A DNA stretch of 64,000 nucleotides from Thermodesulfitimonas autotrophica. GTDB lineage: Bacteria > Bacillota > Desulfotomaculia > Desulfotomaculales > Ammonificaceae. The notes under the pieces were generated by a model. The model saw only the letters and a list, made by a program, of their open reading frames with translations. It was not told where the DNA came from and ran no database searches. The position numbers and the translations under genes were made by a program. The stretch covers positions 380,460 through 444,459 of the forward strand of contig NZ_RKRE01000001.1 of NCBI RefSeq assembly GCF_003815015.1, in the 5' to 3' direction. Shown here in pieces: positions 7,432-14,697 of this stretch; the stretch's first letter is position 1; each line of letters opens with the position of its first letter.

Positions 7432-8708
7432 CGCGCCAGCCTCCTCCCGAAGAGCCTGGGTAAAAACCCCCGGCGCCTCTCGACCTGGCGGAAAATCTCG
7501 TGCCCCAGGACGGCCCCGGTAAGCTGCCAGAGCGCCCTCCCGAAAGGCCCGTCGGGCTTCGCCAGGACGGGCGGCGGGCCTTCCCTGTTTAGAAGCGCCA
7601 CCAGTTCCGGGTCGTGGGGGATCACCGGTCCGATGGAGGGTATCCCCCCCAGGGCTTCCGAGTACTTGCGAGGATCCAAAGTGACCGCCGCCGGGGAGTG
7701 CGGGCAGTTCAGCACCACCCTTAAGGCAGAGAGGTTGATCTGCAGCTTGGGGGCCTGGGAGACGATGTTCTGGCACTGCTTGACCACGGGCTTCTCGGGC
7801 GTCACAACCAGCAGGACGAGCGGAGACGTTTGCACGGCCACCAGCGCGGCGTTGTACCTGAGATCGGGAGGAAGGTCCACCACCACTAAATCGAAGTACT
7901 GGTCGAGTATCCCTAAAACCCGGAGCATGGTTTCCCCGGAAACCGTGGCGGCGAGGTTCCTGGGAGGGGGCAGGAAGTAGAGTTCCGTGAGGTCGGGGAC
8001 GCGGGAGATGCTCCCCACGTTGACCAAGAGCCGCTCCACCGTGTCCCACCCGGGCAGCCCCTCGACCCTCTCCCACGCGGTAATGTCCACAGGAACGCTT
8101 TCGGGGACCCGGAGCCAGTCCCAAACCGACTGCTGCTGCGTGGGAGGAGACCCCTCAACCACGCAGACCTTGTAGTTCAAGCCCTTTCTTTTCGTCCACG
8201 AAGCGGCCACGGTCGCCAGGCCGCACGTTATCGCCGTCTTGCCCTTGCCCCCCGAGGGGCAGTAGACGGCGACCCTCTGGTGCTTCAAGGTCCGGAGGGC
8301 CACGGCCTTTGCGGCCTGATATTCCGCGTCGGCGTCCCTCATGACCTCGGGGTCTATGTTCTCCCTTCCCGTAAGGGAGCCTCGCGGAGAAGAAGAAGCG
8401 CGCTTCACGTCCTCGACCGCCGTCCTCCTGCCGATCAACCTCACCCCTAAAGCGGCGGCCCGCGCCCAGAGGTCCGCCGTGGGCCGGTCGCAGACCAGAT
8501 AGAAGCGGCGGTCTCGGTAAAGCTCTGCCGCGTGGAAAGCGAACTCTTCGCCCTCGTAGGCCGGAAAGCCTACCACCACGTCTTCCGCGGTGGAGGATTT
8601 GAGCGCGCTCAAAGCGGTGGTGGTGTCGTGCGCGACCCCCACGACGGGAAGGCCGCTTTTCAGGAACCGGTCCGTGATCTCGCGGTCGCCAAAGACGAGA
8701 TAGGCCAC
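7428..8708 (-). CDS. TadZ/CpaE-like ParA-type ATPase
   Basis: A 426-residue protein with an N-terminal receiver-like domain (residues 1-110) and a MinD/ParA-type P-loop domain from about residue 145, including a deviant Walker A (PSGGKGKTA) and the Walker B-like stretch YFDLVVVDLPPDL. Proteins of this architecture (TadZ/CpaE) place the Tad apparatus at a cell site. It is the second of three such ATPases in the operon. The stop overlaps the tadA start. Confidence 0.85.
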   Translation of the reverse strand: MAYLVFGDREITDRFLKSGLPVVGVAHDTTTALSALKSSTAEDVVVGFPAYEGEEFAFHAAELYRDRRFYLVCDRPTADLWARAAALGVRLIGRRTAVEDVKRASSSPRGSLTGRENIDPEVMRDADAEYQAAKAVALRTLKHQRVAVYCPSGGKGKTAITCGLATVAASWTKRKGLNYKVCVVEGSPPTQQQSVWDWLRVPESVPVDITAWERVEGLPGWDTVERLLVNVGSISRVPDLTELYFLPPPRNLAATVSGETMLRVLGILDQYFDLVVVDLPPDLRYNAALVAVQTSPLVLLVVTPEKPVVKQCQNIVSQAPKLQINLSALRVVLNCPHSPAAVTLDPRKYSEALGGIPSIGPVIPHDPELVALLNREGPPPVLAKPDGPFGRALWQLTGAVLGHEIFRQVERRRGFLPRLFGRRLAR

Positions 8709-8712
8709 CTGA

Positions 8713-9366
8713 TTACTCCTCCTTCCCCAGAGGAAGCAGCACGCAGGCTATCTCGGCGCCCGCAGCCCTGGCTTTGAGTATTCTGGAAGCCTGCTCGAGA
8801 GAGACCGCGAGGGTCACGGCGCTCCCCTGTCCGACGGGAGAATTCCCTGAAGGGACGGAGAGCACGGGAACGTTCACGGCGAGCTCCTCAAGGGAGCCGG
8901 GAGACAACGCCTTCTGGCCCTGCTGCACCACAGGCGAACCGCCTTTGTAGAGCGCGTAGACCGTCACCCTGTCGCCTGCCTTGATCGAGCCCCCTACGGT
9001 GGCGTCGGCGTTGGCCGGAACAGAGACCGCCACCGTGCCGGGGTAGGCGCTCAGCTTCCCGGCGGCGCCCGCCGCAAGAGGGGGCTTGAGGTACCCGGAG
9101 CAGACCGGGGTCCCGGCGGGCAGGGGCCGGTCCGTGGCCTTCCCCACCGCTCCGGAGGGATCTTTGAGAACGTCCCGCCCCACCGTCTTCGCGGAGACGG
9201 TCTCCGTCCGGACATCCCTCTCTGTAAGCACCACGTTCGCGTCAATATCCCTCGCGGCCACGACGATTTTTTCGGTCTTCAGGTAACCGTTCACCAGCGT
9301 CACGACTGCCACCGCAGCCGCGAACGCGAAGAGCGCCGCGGCGACGAAAAACGTCCTGTGCTTCAC
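8713..9366 (-). CDS. cpaB: CpaB/RcpC-like SAF-domain pilus protein
   Basis: A 217-residue protein with an N-terminal membrane anchor (residues 6-27), a SAF domain (IVVAARDIDANVVLTERDV, about 33-51; then PLPAGTPVCSGYLKPP), and a second beta domain containing GDRVTVYALY. RcpC/CpaB proteins are periplasmic or extracytoplasmic assembly factors of Tad pili. It lies 4 bp upstream of the TadZ-like gene. Confidence 0.85.
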   Translation of the reverse strand: MKHRTFFVAAALFAFAAAVAVVTLVNGYLKTEKIVVAARDIDANVVLTERDVRTETVSAKTVGRDVLKDPSGAVGKATDRPLPAGTPVCSGYLKPPLAAGAAGKLSAYPGTVAVSVPANADATVGGSIKAGDRVTVYALYKGGSPVVQQGQKALSPGSLEELAVNVPVLSVPSGNSPVGQGSAVTLAVSLEQASRILKARAAGAEIACVLLPLGKEE

Positions 9367-10547
9367 CGGACTTCAGCCCCCTTTTGCAAAATCAACGGAA
9401 CCAGGTCCCCGACCGCCTGCGCCAATAACGTGCTGCCGGGAGAGCCCACCGCGGGAGCAAATCTGGCGCCCGCCGCCCGGCAGCCTTCGGAATCCTCGGG
9501 GAGCACTATCGAGGGCTTCGCCCCCAGCGCGTCCTCCACCACTTCCGGCCACACGTTCACGTCCGCCGGCTGCACCCTGGAGGCAACGACGACCGCTCCG
9601 CGCGGGAGCCTGTCTTTGCTCGCCTGGAGGGAGCGCAGGTCGCTCCCGACGACGAAGATCACCCTGGCGAAATCGCCCCAGGGGGCGAGGTCGAGAGGCG
9701 CGTCGACCACGACGCGCTTCCCCTGGGAGGAAAGCACACCTAAGAGCACGAAGGCGTCGAGCGGGGAGGCGCCATCGGGGACGTAGAGCTCGCCGTGCTT
9801 CGAGCGGCCCCGCTTCCACCGCTCGAGCCCTTCCTCCTTAACCGCGAAGAGTTGCGGCCGCTCCAGGTGCAGGGCAAGCTCCGGGGAGGGGTCCAAATCC
9901 ACCGCCGCGACGTTCTCTTCCAGGGAAGCGAAGTGTGCGGCCAGGGAGGCGGCGAGCGTGGTGCGGCCGATCCCCGTTCCCGCGCCGGTGACGACGATGA
10001 TCCTGTCTTTGAACGGAGATAAAGCGCTCCAGTCGGCCGGGGCCTCGGTCTGCGAGACTTTCCCCAAAAACTCCAAGGGTTCTGCCTTCTTTTCGGCCGG
10101 TTCCGGAAGGTCTGGCAGGTTCGGCGTTTCCGGGGCGAAGAGGGCGGGCTCCTCTTCCTTTCCCGGCGCGAAGACGACCGGCTCGGGGCGGAGGTCTTTC
10201 TCGATCGCCTCTTCGAGCTTTTTCAGTACCTCGGAGGGGCGCACGCCCACCCCGTTGGCCCAGACGACGCATTCTCCGGGGACCCCTAAGAGTTTTAATC
10301 TGCGCTCCAGCTCCGCGTCCGGGGCCGCGACGACCAGACACACGGGGCAGCTCCCCCTGGAGAGGAGCTCTTCCACCACGCGCGCGGGGTCGTCCACCCC
10401 GCCGGCGGGGGACCGTCCCACCACTACCGCGGCGTCCGGATCCCACTCGTCGGAGAGCTCGAACCGCGCCCCCTCCACGCGGGCGGCGAACCACCGCTCC
10501 GCGGGCGGGTTCTTTAAATAAAACAGCACTTTTCTACCCGCAAGCAA
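9363..10547 (-). CDS. ParA/MinD-like P-loop protein of the pilus operon
   Basis: About 394 residues. The N-terminal half has no clear family but resembles a receiver-like domain. The C-terminal half begins with a P-loop (GAGTGIGRTTLAASLAAHF) and has the ParA-like AAVDLDPSPELALHLE and VVVDAPLDL stretches. In place of the usual Walker A lysine the motif reads GIGRTT, so ATP binding may be altered or lost. The frame is open to 10610, but the TTG at 10547 or GTG at 10529 is more likely because further upstream it overlaps the EAL gene. This is a third CpaE-like protein, which is more than usual for one Tad locus. Confidence 0.7.
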   Translation of the reverse strand: MLAGRKVLFYLKNPPAERWFAARVEGARFELSDEWDPDAAVVVGRSPAGGVDDPARVVEELLSRGSCPVCLVVAAPDAELERRLKLLGVPGECVVWANGVGVRPSEVLKKLEEAIEKDLRPEPVVFAPGKEEEPALFAPETPNLPDLPEPAEKKAEPLEFLGKVSQTEAPADWSALSPFKDRIIVVTGAGTGIGRTTLAASLAAHFASLEENVAAVDLDPSPELALHLERPQLFAVKEEGLERWKRGRSKHGELYVPDGASPLDAFVLLGVLSSQGKRVVVDAPLDLAPWGDFARVIFVVGSDLRSLQASKDRLPRGAVVVASRVQPADVNVWPEVVEDALGAKPSIVLPEDSEGCRAAGARFAPAVGSPGSTLLAQAVGDLVPLILQKGAEVR

Positions 10548-11253
10548 TCCTGATCCACTCCTCTCTCTTCTCCTCCAGCACCGAGAACATCGCGGGATAC
10601 CCGAAGACAAACCCCTGGATCCCCACGGGAACGGAGAGCGCCTTGAAAAAGGCGAGGTCCTCCCTGGTCTCGATACCCTCCACCACCACGTCGATTCCCA
10701 GCCGCCAGATCTCCTTTATCTGCGCGACCAGGAACCGGCCCCGGTCCTCGTCCTCGGAAACCCCGTGACACAGGGACCGGTCGAACTTCACAGCGTGGGG
10801 CCTTATCTCCCCGAAGAGGAGATCCTGGTTGGACCTCCCACTGCCGAAGTCGTCGAGGGCGATCCCGAAACCGTTGTAGATCCACCGCTCCGCGGCTGCG
10901 ATAAACTCCTCTTTGTCCATCAGGGACCGCTCGGAAAGCTCCACCACCACGCGGGAGGGAGGCATCCCGGCGTCGGCGAGCCTCTTGAGCGCCTTTGGAA
11001 GGAACGCGGGACTGGAGAAGTCGTCCCAGGTGAGGTTCCACCATAGTCTCGAATTCGTTGCAACCACATCCCGGGCGGCCCTTTCCAGGATGGCGGCCTC
11101 CAGCAGCGCCAGGGTCCCCTGTTTCCGGGCCTCGTCTATCGCCTCTAAAGGGTTCCTGTGCTCCCGGTGTCTTAAAAGCGCCTCGTAACCCATTAAATTG
11201 AGGGTCTTAGCCTGCACTATGGGTTGGTACTCCAGGTTGAACAAGCGCGTCAT
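10534..11253 (-). CDS. EAL-domain c-di-GMP phosphodiesterase
   Basis: A stand-alone EAL domain of 239 residues that would hydrolyse cyclic di-GMP. The key motifs are present in order: GYEALLRHR (EAL motif, about residues 23-31), WWNLTWDDF (the Asn metal ligand), VVELSERSL, ALDDFGSGRSN (the Asp pair), AVKFDRSL (catalytic Lys), VVEGIET (Glu) and IQGFVFGYP. Nothing essential appears to be missing. It overlaps the preceding gene by 47 bp and the following gene by up to 14 bp, so it belongs to the pilus operon and probably tunes pilus assembly to c-di-GMP. Confidence 0.9.
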   Translation of the reverse strand: MTRLFNLEYQPIVQAKTLNLMGYEALLRHREHRNPLEAIDEARKQGTLALLEAAILERAARDVVATNSRLWWNLTWDDFSSPAFLPKALKRLADAGMPPSRVVVELSERSLMDKEEFIAAAERWIYNGFGIALDDFGSGRSNQDLLFGEIRPHAVKFDRSLCHGVSEDEDRGRFLVAQIKEIWRLGIDVVVEGIETREDLAFFKALSVPVGIQGFVFGYPAMFSVLEEKREEWIRIACG

Positions 11254-12724
11254 CTCCTTTCAAGAAAACGGAAATCTCCTGGAGTTTTTCGAGAAGCGGC
11301 GACCGCTTGAACTTCAGGTGCGTGAGGGGCTGGCACTCCCCGAACATCTTCTCCACGAGGGGGTCGAAGGGCAGCTCGAAAGAAAGCGGTATTCCGACCC
11401 TCTCCGCTACTTCCGTAGGCTTGAGGAAGGGCTTCATCTCTTTCCTATTGACCACGAGCAAGGTCCTTTCGGTAATCCCAAGCTCCCGCATCGTACCGAC
11501 GGCGAAGTTTCGCACGGCCGCCACGGACCTGTTGGTGCAGTCGGAGACCAGAAGGATCCTGTCCGCCACCCGCAGGGCGGCCTCCATGCAGGGTAATAAA
11601 TTGAGCCTCCCGGGGCAGTCCACCACGACATCACAGCGGGCCAGGAGGCCGCGGAAGCCCGAAAGGGCGTCCTGGAGGGAAACGTCTTCCGAAACGACCG
11701 GTACAAAGTCGAAGCCCCACCGCGTCGGCACCGGAGCGGACAGGTCTCCCCTCGCGTCGACCCGCCCCGTGACGAGCTCCGTTAAAGTGGGCTTCCCGGA
11801 GTCGAGGTCCACGAGGCAGACCTTCTTCTCTTTGGAGAGAAGCGAGGCGAGGTTGAGCGCGACGGTCGTCTTGCCCACGGCGGTCGAGGAGGAGTAGACC
11901 ACGACGCAGAAGTTGCTCCGCCCGGCGTCGACCAGCGTCGTCGCCTTCCCGGGATCGATCACGGGGAGGCCGGTCCGCGCCGCATCCCGCCACGCCAGGG
12001 GCCCCGTTCCCACGATGTAGCCCTTCGCCCCCGGAGGGAGGAGGGACCGGTCCGCGCACCCCGGGGCGAACAGGACCGCCACGGCGGTCGCGGGAGGCAC
12101 ACTAACCTGGGAAATTCCCGGAAGCGACACGCCCACGGCCACGACGAGTGGCCCCTGGAGGGCTTTCGTGGTTGTCCGGGTCGGCTGAACCCGCTCTTTG
12201 TAGGCGGGCTTTTCTTTCTGGAACCTCCGCAGCAGGCCTTGAAGCCAGCTCGCCCGACTCTCGGAAGAGAAAGAAACTTTGCCCGGGTCTCCCGTGGCCG
12301 CCGCGCCTACTTCGAGGTCCGCGAACGTCCTGGGGTTCTCGATGAAGGAAACCAGGTCGTCCACGCGAACCTCGTCGACCCTGTGAACGTCGTAGATCCC
12401 CAGTTTCGCTATCTCCTGGACTAAAAGATCGTCCGCGGAAGAAGAAAGCACGACCACGACCCGGCTCATAGGGCAGGCCTTCCTGAGTTCCTTAAGGTTT
12501 TTGACCAGGGCCGCCCCATAGTCTATCCTCCCTTCGACCATGCCCGACGCGAGCGCGGAGCCCAGGACAAGGAAAATATCGGGAGGAGGAGACAGCTTTC
12601 TGGACGTGGCGACCGCCGCCTCCAGGGTCCGGTCCGAGCCGGCTATCTCGTATGCGGGGGAAAGGTGCTCGGAGAGTTTCTCTGTATAACTCCCGAAAAT
12701 TACGTAAAGACGGGTTCCGGACAT
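11207..12724 (-). CDS. CpaE-like receiver plus ParA ATPase
   Basis: A 505-residue protein and the first gene of the pilus operon in this window. Residues 1-150 look like a receiver-type domain (DIFLVLGSALASG, SRVVVVLSSSADDLLVQEIAKLGIYDV). Residues about 265-480 are a ParA/MinD ATPase with P-loop YSSSTAVGKTTVALNLASLL, then VCLVDLDSGKPTLTELV and DVVVDCPGRLNLL. CpaE/TadZ proteins localise Tad pili. The last 47 bp overlap the EAL gene, implying translational coupling. Confidence 0.85.
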   Translation of the reverse strand: MSGTRLYVIFGSYTEKLSEHLSPAYEIAGSDRTLEAAVATSRKLSPPPDIFLVLGSALASGMVEGRIDYGAALVKNLKELRKACPMSRVVVVLSSSADDLLVQEIAKLGIYDVHRVDEVRVDDLVSFIENPRTFADLEVGAAATGDPGKVSFSSESRASWLQGLLRRFQKEKPAYKERVQPTRTTTKALQGPLVVAVGVSLPGISQVSVPPATAVAVLFAPGCADRSLLPPGAKGYIVGTGPLAWRDAARTGLPVIDPGKATTLVDAGRSNFCVVVYSSSTAVGKTTVALNLASLLSKEKKVCLVDLDSGKPTLTELVTGRVDARGDLSAPVPTRWGFDFVPVVSEDVSLQDALSGFRGLLARCDVVVDCPGRLNLLPCMEAALRVADRILLVSDCTNRSVAAVRNFAVGTMRELGITERTLLVVNRKEMKPFLKPTEVAERVGIPLSFELPFDPLVEKMFGECQPLTHLKFKRSPLLEKLQEISVFLKGDDALVQPGVPTHSAG

Positions 12725-12739
12725 TCGTTATTCCCCTTC

Positions 12740-13135
12740 CTACAACGCCGCCAGCGCCTTGGCGCTGAAACGCTTGTATGTCTCTTTTTTAACCCACCAG
12801 CCGCGCCAGGCGCGGTCGCCGTTCACCGTGAGCACGACGATCTTCCCGTCGGGGAAGCGTCTTATCACGAGGTAGAGATCGTTCCAGCAGACCTCCTCCG
12901 CGCCTCCCGCGCACTTCCGGACGAACCTGCCTTTCAGTACCGCCCTGGCCAGCAGCCGCTCCGCCGCTTCGCGGGTGCGCGGCACTTCGGAGGGAAAGCG
13001 GAAGCCTCCGTTGAGAAGGCGGTCGACCGCGTGGGCCGTGACGGAAACCTTTTCTTCCGCCTTTTCTTCCGGACGAACGAGCGCGCGGAGATCCTCTAAT
13101 GTTTTCCGGTCGAGAAGCTCGGCAAGTTTCGGCAC
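12740..13135 (-). CDS. Hypothetical protein, 131 aa
   Basis: Starts with GTG at 13135 after a TAGGAGGTG ribosome binding site. The protein is mixed alpha/beta: a helical N-terminus, then VTAHAVDRLLNGGF and a beta-rich end (YLVIRRFPDGKIVVLTVNGDRAW). The His-containing helix plus beta hairpin loosely resembles small toxin-type folds such as DUF4258, but the match is too weak to call. It lies directly downstream of a 26-residue peptide gene and 16 bp before the pilus operon, which it may lead. Confidence 0.6.
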   Translation of the reverse strand: MPKLAELLDRKTLEDLRALVRPEEKAEEKVSVTAHAVDRLLNGGFRFPSEVPRTREAAERLLARAVLKGRFVRKCAGGAEEVCWNDLYLVIRRFPDGKIVVLTVNGDRAWRGWWVKKETYKRFSAKALAAL

Positions 13136-13148
13136 CGATACACACCTC

Positions 13149-13229
13149 CTAATGCATTTTTATAGCTGCCTCAATCGCAGCCAGCAGATCTTTAACCTTG
13201 CCGCGGTAGCAAAAGAGCAGGATTTTCAT
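13149..13229 (-). CDS. 26-residue peptide, start of pilus-side operon
   Basis: A tiny open frame (MKILLFCYRGKVKDLLAAIE... ending KMH) with an excellent ribosome binding site, AGGAGGTG, 6 nt before its ATG. Its stop TAG overlaps the TAGGAGGTG of the next gene, so it could be a leader peptide coupling translation. It directly follows a terminator hairpin. Coding status is inferred from the ribosome binding site and spacing only. Confidence 0.45.
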   Translation of the reverse strand: MKILLFCYRGKVKDLLAAIEAAIKMH

Positions 13230-13239
13230 AAAAAACACC

Positions 13240-13273
13240 TCCTAAAAAAACAAAAGGCGCACGCGCGTGCGCC
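13240..13273 (-). terminator. Terminator with palindromic GGCGCACGCGCGTGCGCC stem
   Basis: A perfect 18-nt palindrome (13256-13273) followed on the minus strand by a T-rich tail that runs straight into the AGGAGGTG of the 26-aa gene. The identical palindrome is used at 15938-15955 and 24315-24332, so it is a reused terminator module in this element. Confidence 0.75.
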
Positions 13274-13301
13274 CTGAATATCTGGTGACAACCCGGAAAA
13301 C

Positions 13302-13970
13302 TTAGGCGGTTTCTTCCAAACCCGGAGGCTTCGGATGCTTCGCCGCGAACCTTCTCGCGGCGAGAATGTGCTTGCAATATCCCAACTTCTTCCCCCTGGC
13401 CTGAAAGTCGGGACAATCGCAGGTGTTTTTAGACAGATCCACGGTATACGCTTTGAACGGATCCGACTGGGAAGGAACGGCGTACAAATCGGCTCCCAGG
13501 TGGCGGACGAGCGGGGCCAGTTTTTGGGCCTTCTCCCCTCTTCCGCAGCTTAACAGGGCGCCCCGGCGGGCCCTCTGGGAAAGCGCGTCGGCCTCGGCGT
13601 TTTTCTCCCTGGGGATCCACCTGAAGGCGACTTCCCTGAAGCGCACGGCCAACTCTAAAGCCTGCCGGTGCAGGGGAACCAGGTTTAAAGCCTTGACCCT
13701 GTATTTCCCGGCGAACTGGCGTACCAGCAACTCGCTGTCCGAATAGACGACAACTCTCCTCTTCGCGTAGCCGTTGGCCAGAAGCCAGCTCAAAACAGAA
13801 ACAACTGCGCTGTATTCAGCGACGTTGTTGGTCGCGCCTTCTCCCACGCAGGCGACAGAGCAGAACTCGCAAACCTTTTCTTCGCCGTCGTAGACCGTCC
13901 ATCCGAACGCGGCGACGCCGCCCGGATTGGGCCCGCAAGAGCCGTCGCAATAAACGCTAAGGTGCTGCAA
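13302..13970 (-). CDS. RNase H domain fused to a SWIM zinc finger
   Basis: About 222 residues. The N-terminal part is an RNase HI-type domain: VYCDGSCGPNPGG with the first catalytic Asp, NNVAEY with Glu, YSDSELLVRQ with Asp, and ADALSQRA with the last Asp. The C-terminal 60 residues contain CDCPDFQARGKKLGYCKH, a SWIM-type CxCx(n)CxH zinc finger expected to bind nucleic acid or protein. RNase H removes RNA from RNA:DNA hybrids; on a plasmid-like element this fits primer processing. TTG at 13970 is preferred over GTG 13997 because CGGGAGGTG lies 8 nt before it. The 3' end overlaps nothing; the 5' end overlaps the RecU-like gene by 14 bp. Confidence 0.85.
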   Translation of the reverse strand: MQHLSVYCDGSCGPNPGGVAAFGWTVYDGEEKVCEFCSVACVGEGATNNVAEYSAVVSVLSWLLANGYAKRRVVVYSDSELLVRQFAGKYRVKALNLVPLHRQALELAVRFREVAFRWIPREKNAEADALSQRARRGALLSCGRGEKAQKLAPLVRHLGADLYAVPSQSDPFKAYTVDLSKNTCDCPDFQARGKKLGYCKHILAARRFAAKHPKPPGLEETA

Positions 13971-14460
13971 CTGCGTCACCTCCCGCTTTGGGTTCACAAA
14001 CCAGCCTGGCAGGAAGTTTAAGCATCTCGCCCACAGACAACACGAAAGCCGCGTCGCCCGGCGTCAAGCTCTTCTTCCCCTCTTTTAAGAACGCCAGCAC
14101 GTCTGCGATCGGGTAAACCGCAAGCGTGTTGCTCTTCCAGAACCAGACCAACAGGAAGCTCTTTCCGCCGGCTTTGACGAACCGCAGGAGCGCGTCCTTC
14201 TCTTTCTGGGGAAGGCGTGTTTCCGAAAGCGGGAACCGCGGTGCTCCGCACTCCTTGCACTCCAGGGCTACAGGGACGCCGCGAATCACCCCCACAAAGT
14301 CGACCGGCGCGCCTCTGGAGGGAAACGCGCCTGCTTTGCCGCCGCGCAGCGGGATCCACTTGTTGTTCTGCCGGTGCATCGCCGATTTGGGATCAGCACT
14401 GAAGATTGTTTCAACCAAGTCTTCTAAAGCACAACCCCGGTTGGCTGTAGCTGGAAGCAT
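13957..14460 (-). CDS. RecU-like Holliday junction resolvase homologue (copy 1)
   Basis: A 167-residue nuclease-fold protein. The RecU-like core is visible: GAPVDFVGVIRGVPVALECKE (Asp and the Glu-x-Lys pair), then FPLSETRLPQKEKDALLRF and a GGKSFLLVWF strand. RecU resolves Holliday junctions in Firmicutes. It is about 45 percent identical by eye to the product at 17012-17524. The ribosome binding site AAAGGAGG 9 nt before the ATG lies inside a degenerate CRISPR repeat (14462-14495), so array C and this gene are physically joined. Confidence 0.75.
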   Translation of the reverse strand: MLPATANRGCALEDLVETIFSADPKSAMHRQNNKWIPLRGGKAGAFPSRGAPVDFVGVIRGVPVALECKECGAPRFPLSETRLPQKEKDALLRFVKAGGKSFLLVWFWKSNTLAVYPIADVLAFLKEGKKSLTPGDAAFVLSVGEMLKLPARLVCEPKAGGDAVAAP

Positions 14461-14461
14461 T

Positions 14462-14569
14462 GGAGAATGCGCCTCCTTTAGCTGGGCACTACAACTTACC
14501 GCAGGACTTTTATGTCCCGCCCCTGCGCGGAGGTCTCAGAAACAAAGCTCCTGAGCTGAGCATTGCAAC
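14462..14569 (-). CRISPR. Mini CRISPR array C (one good repeat, one decayed)
   Basis: Repeat C2 at 14533-14569 is 37 nt and identical to the array A repeats. A decayed repeat lies at 14462-14495, separated by a 37-nt spacer (14496-14532). Read on the minus strand, the intact repeat is first and the decayed one last, as expected for leader-distal decay. The 3' half of the decayed repeat has turned into the ribosome binding site of the RecU-like gene. The right flank (14570-14680) shares short blocks with the flanks of arrays A and B and contains an 11-bp inverted repeat (CGGCAGAATCG at 14570-14580 with its complement near 14605). Confidence 0.75.
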
Positions 14570-14697
14570 CGGCAGAATCGGCTTGATATGACGCTTTCCC
14601 GATCGATTCTGCCGCCGGTTTTTCGAAAAAGGCTTTCTTGTCGCAAAACGGGATTTTCTTTCGAGAAACGCACGCGCGTGCGCAGGGTCGGCGCCTG

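Noticed and set aside
7432-8124. Upstream extension of the tadA frame to 8124
   Set aside because: This part is antisense-like Arg/Gly-rich sequence inside the TadZ-like gene; homology to TadA begins at GTG 7431.
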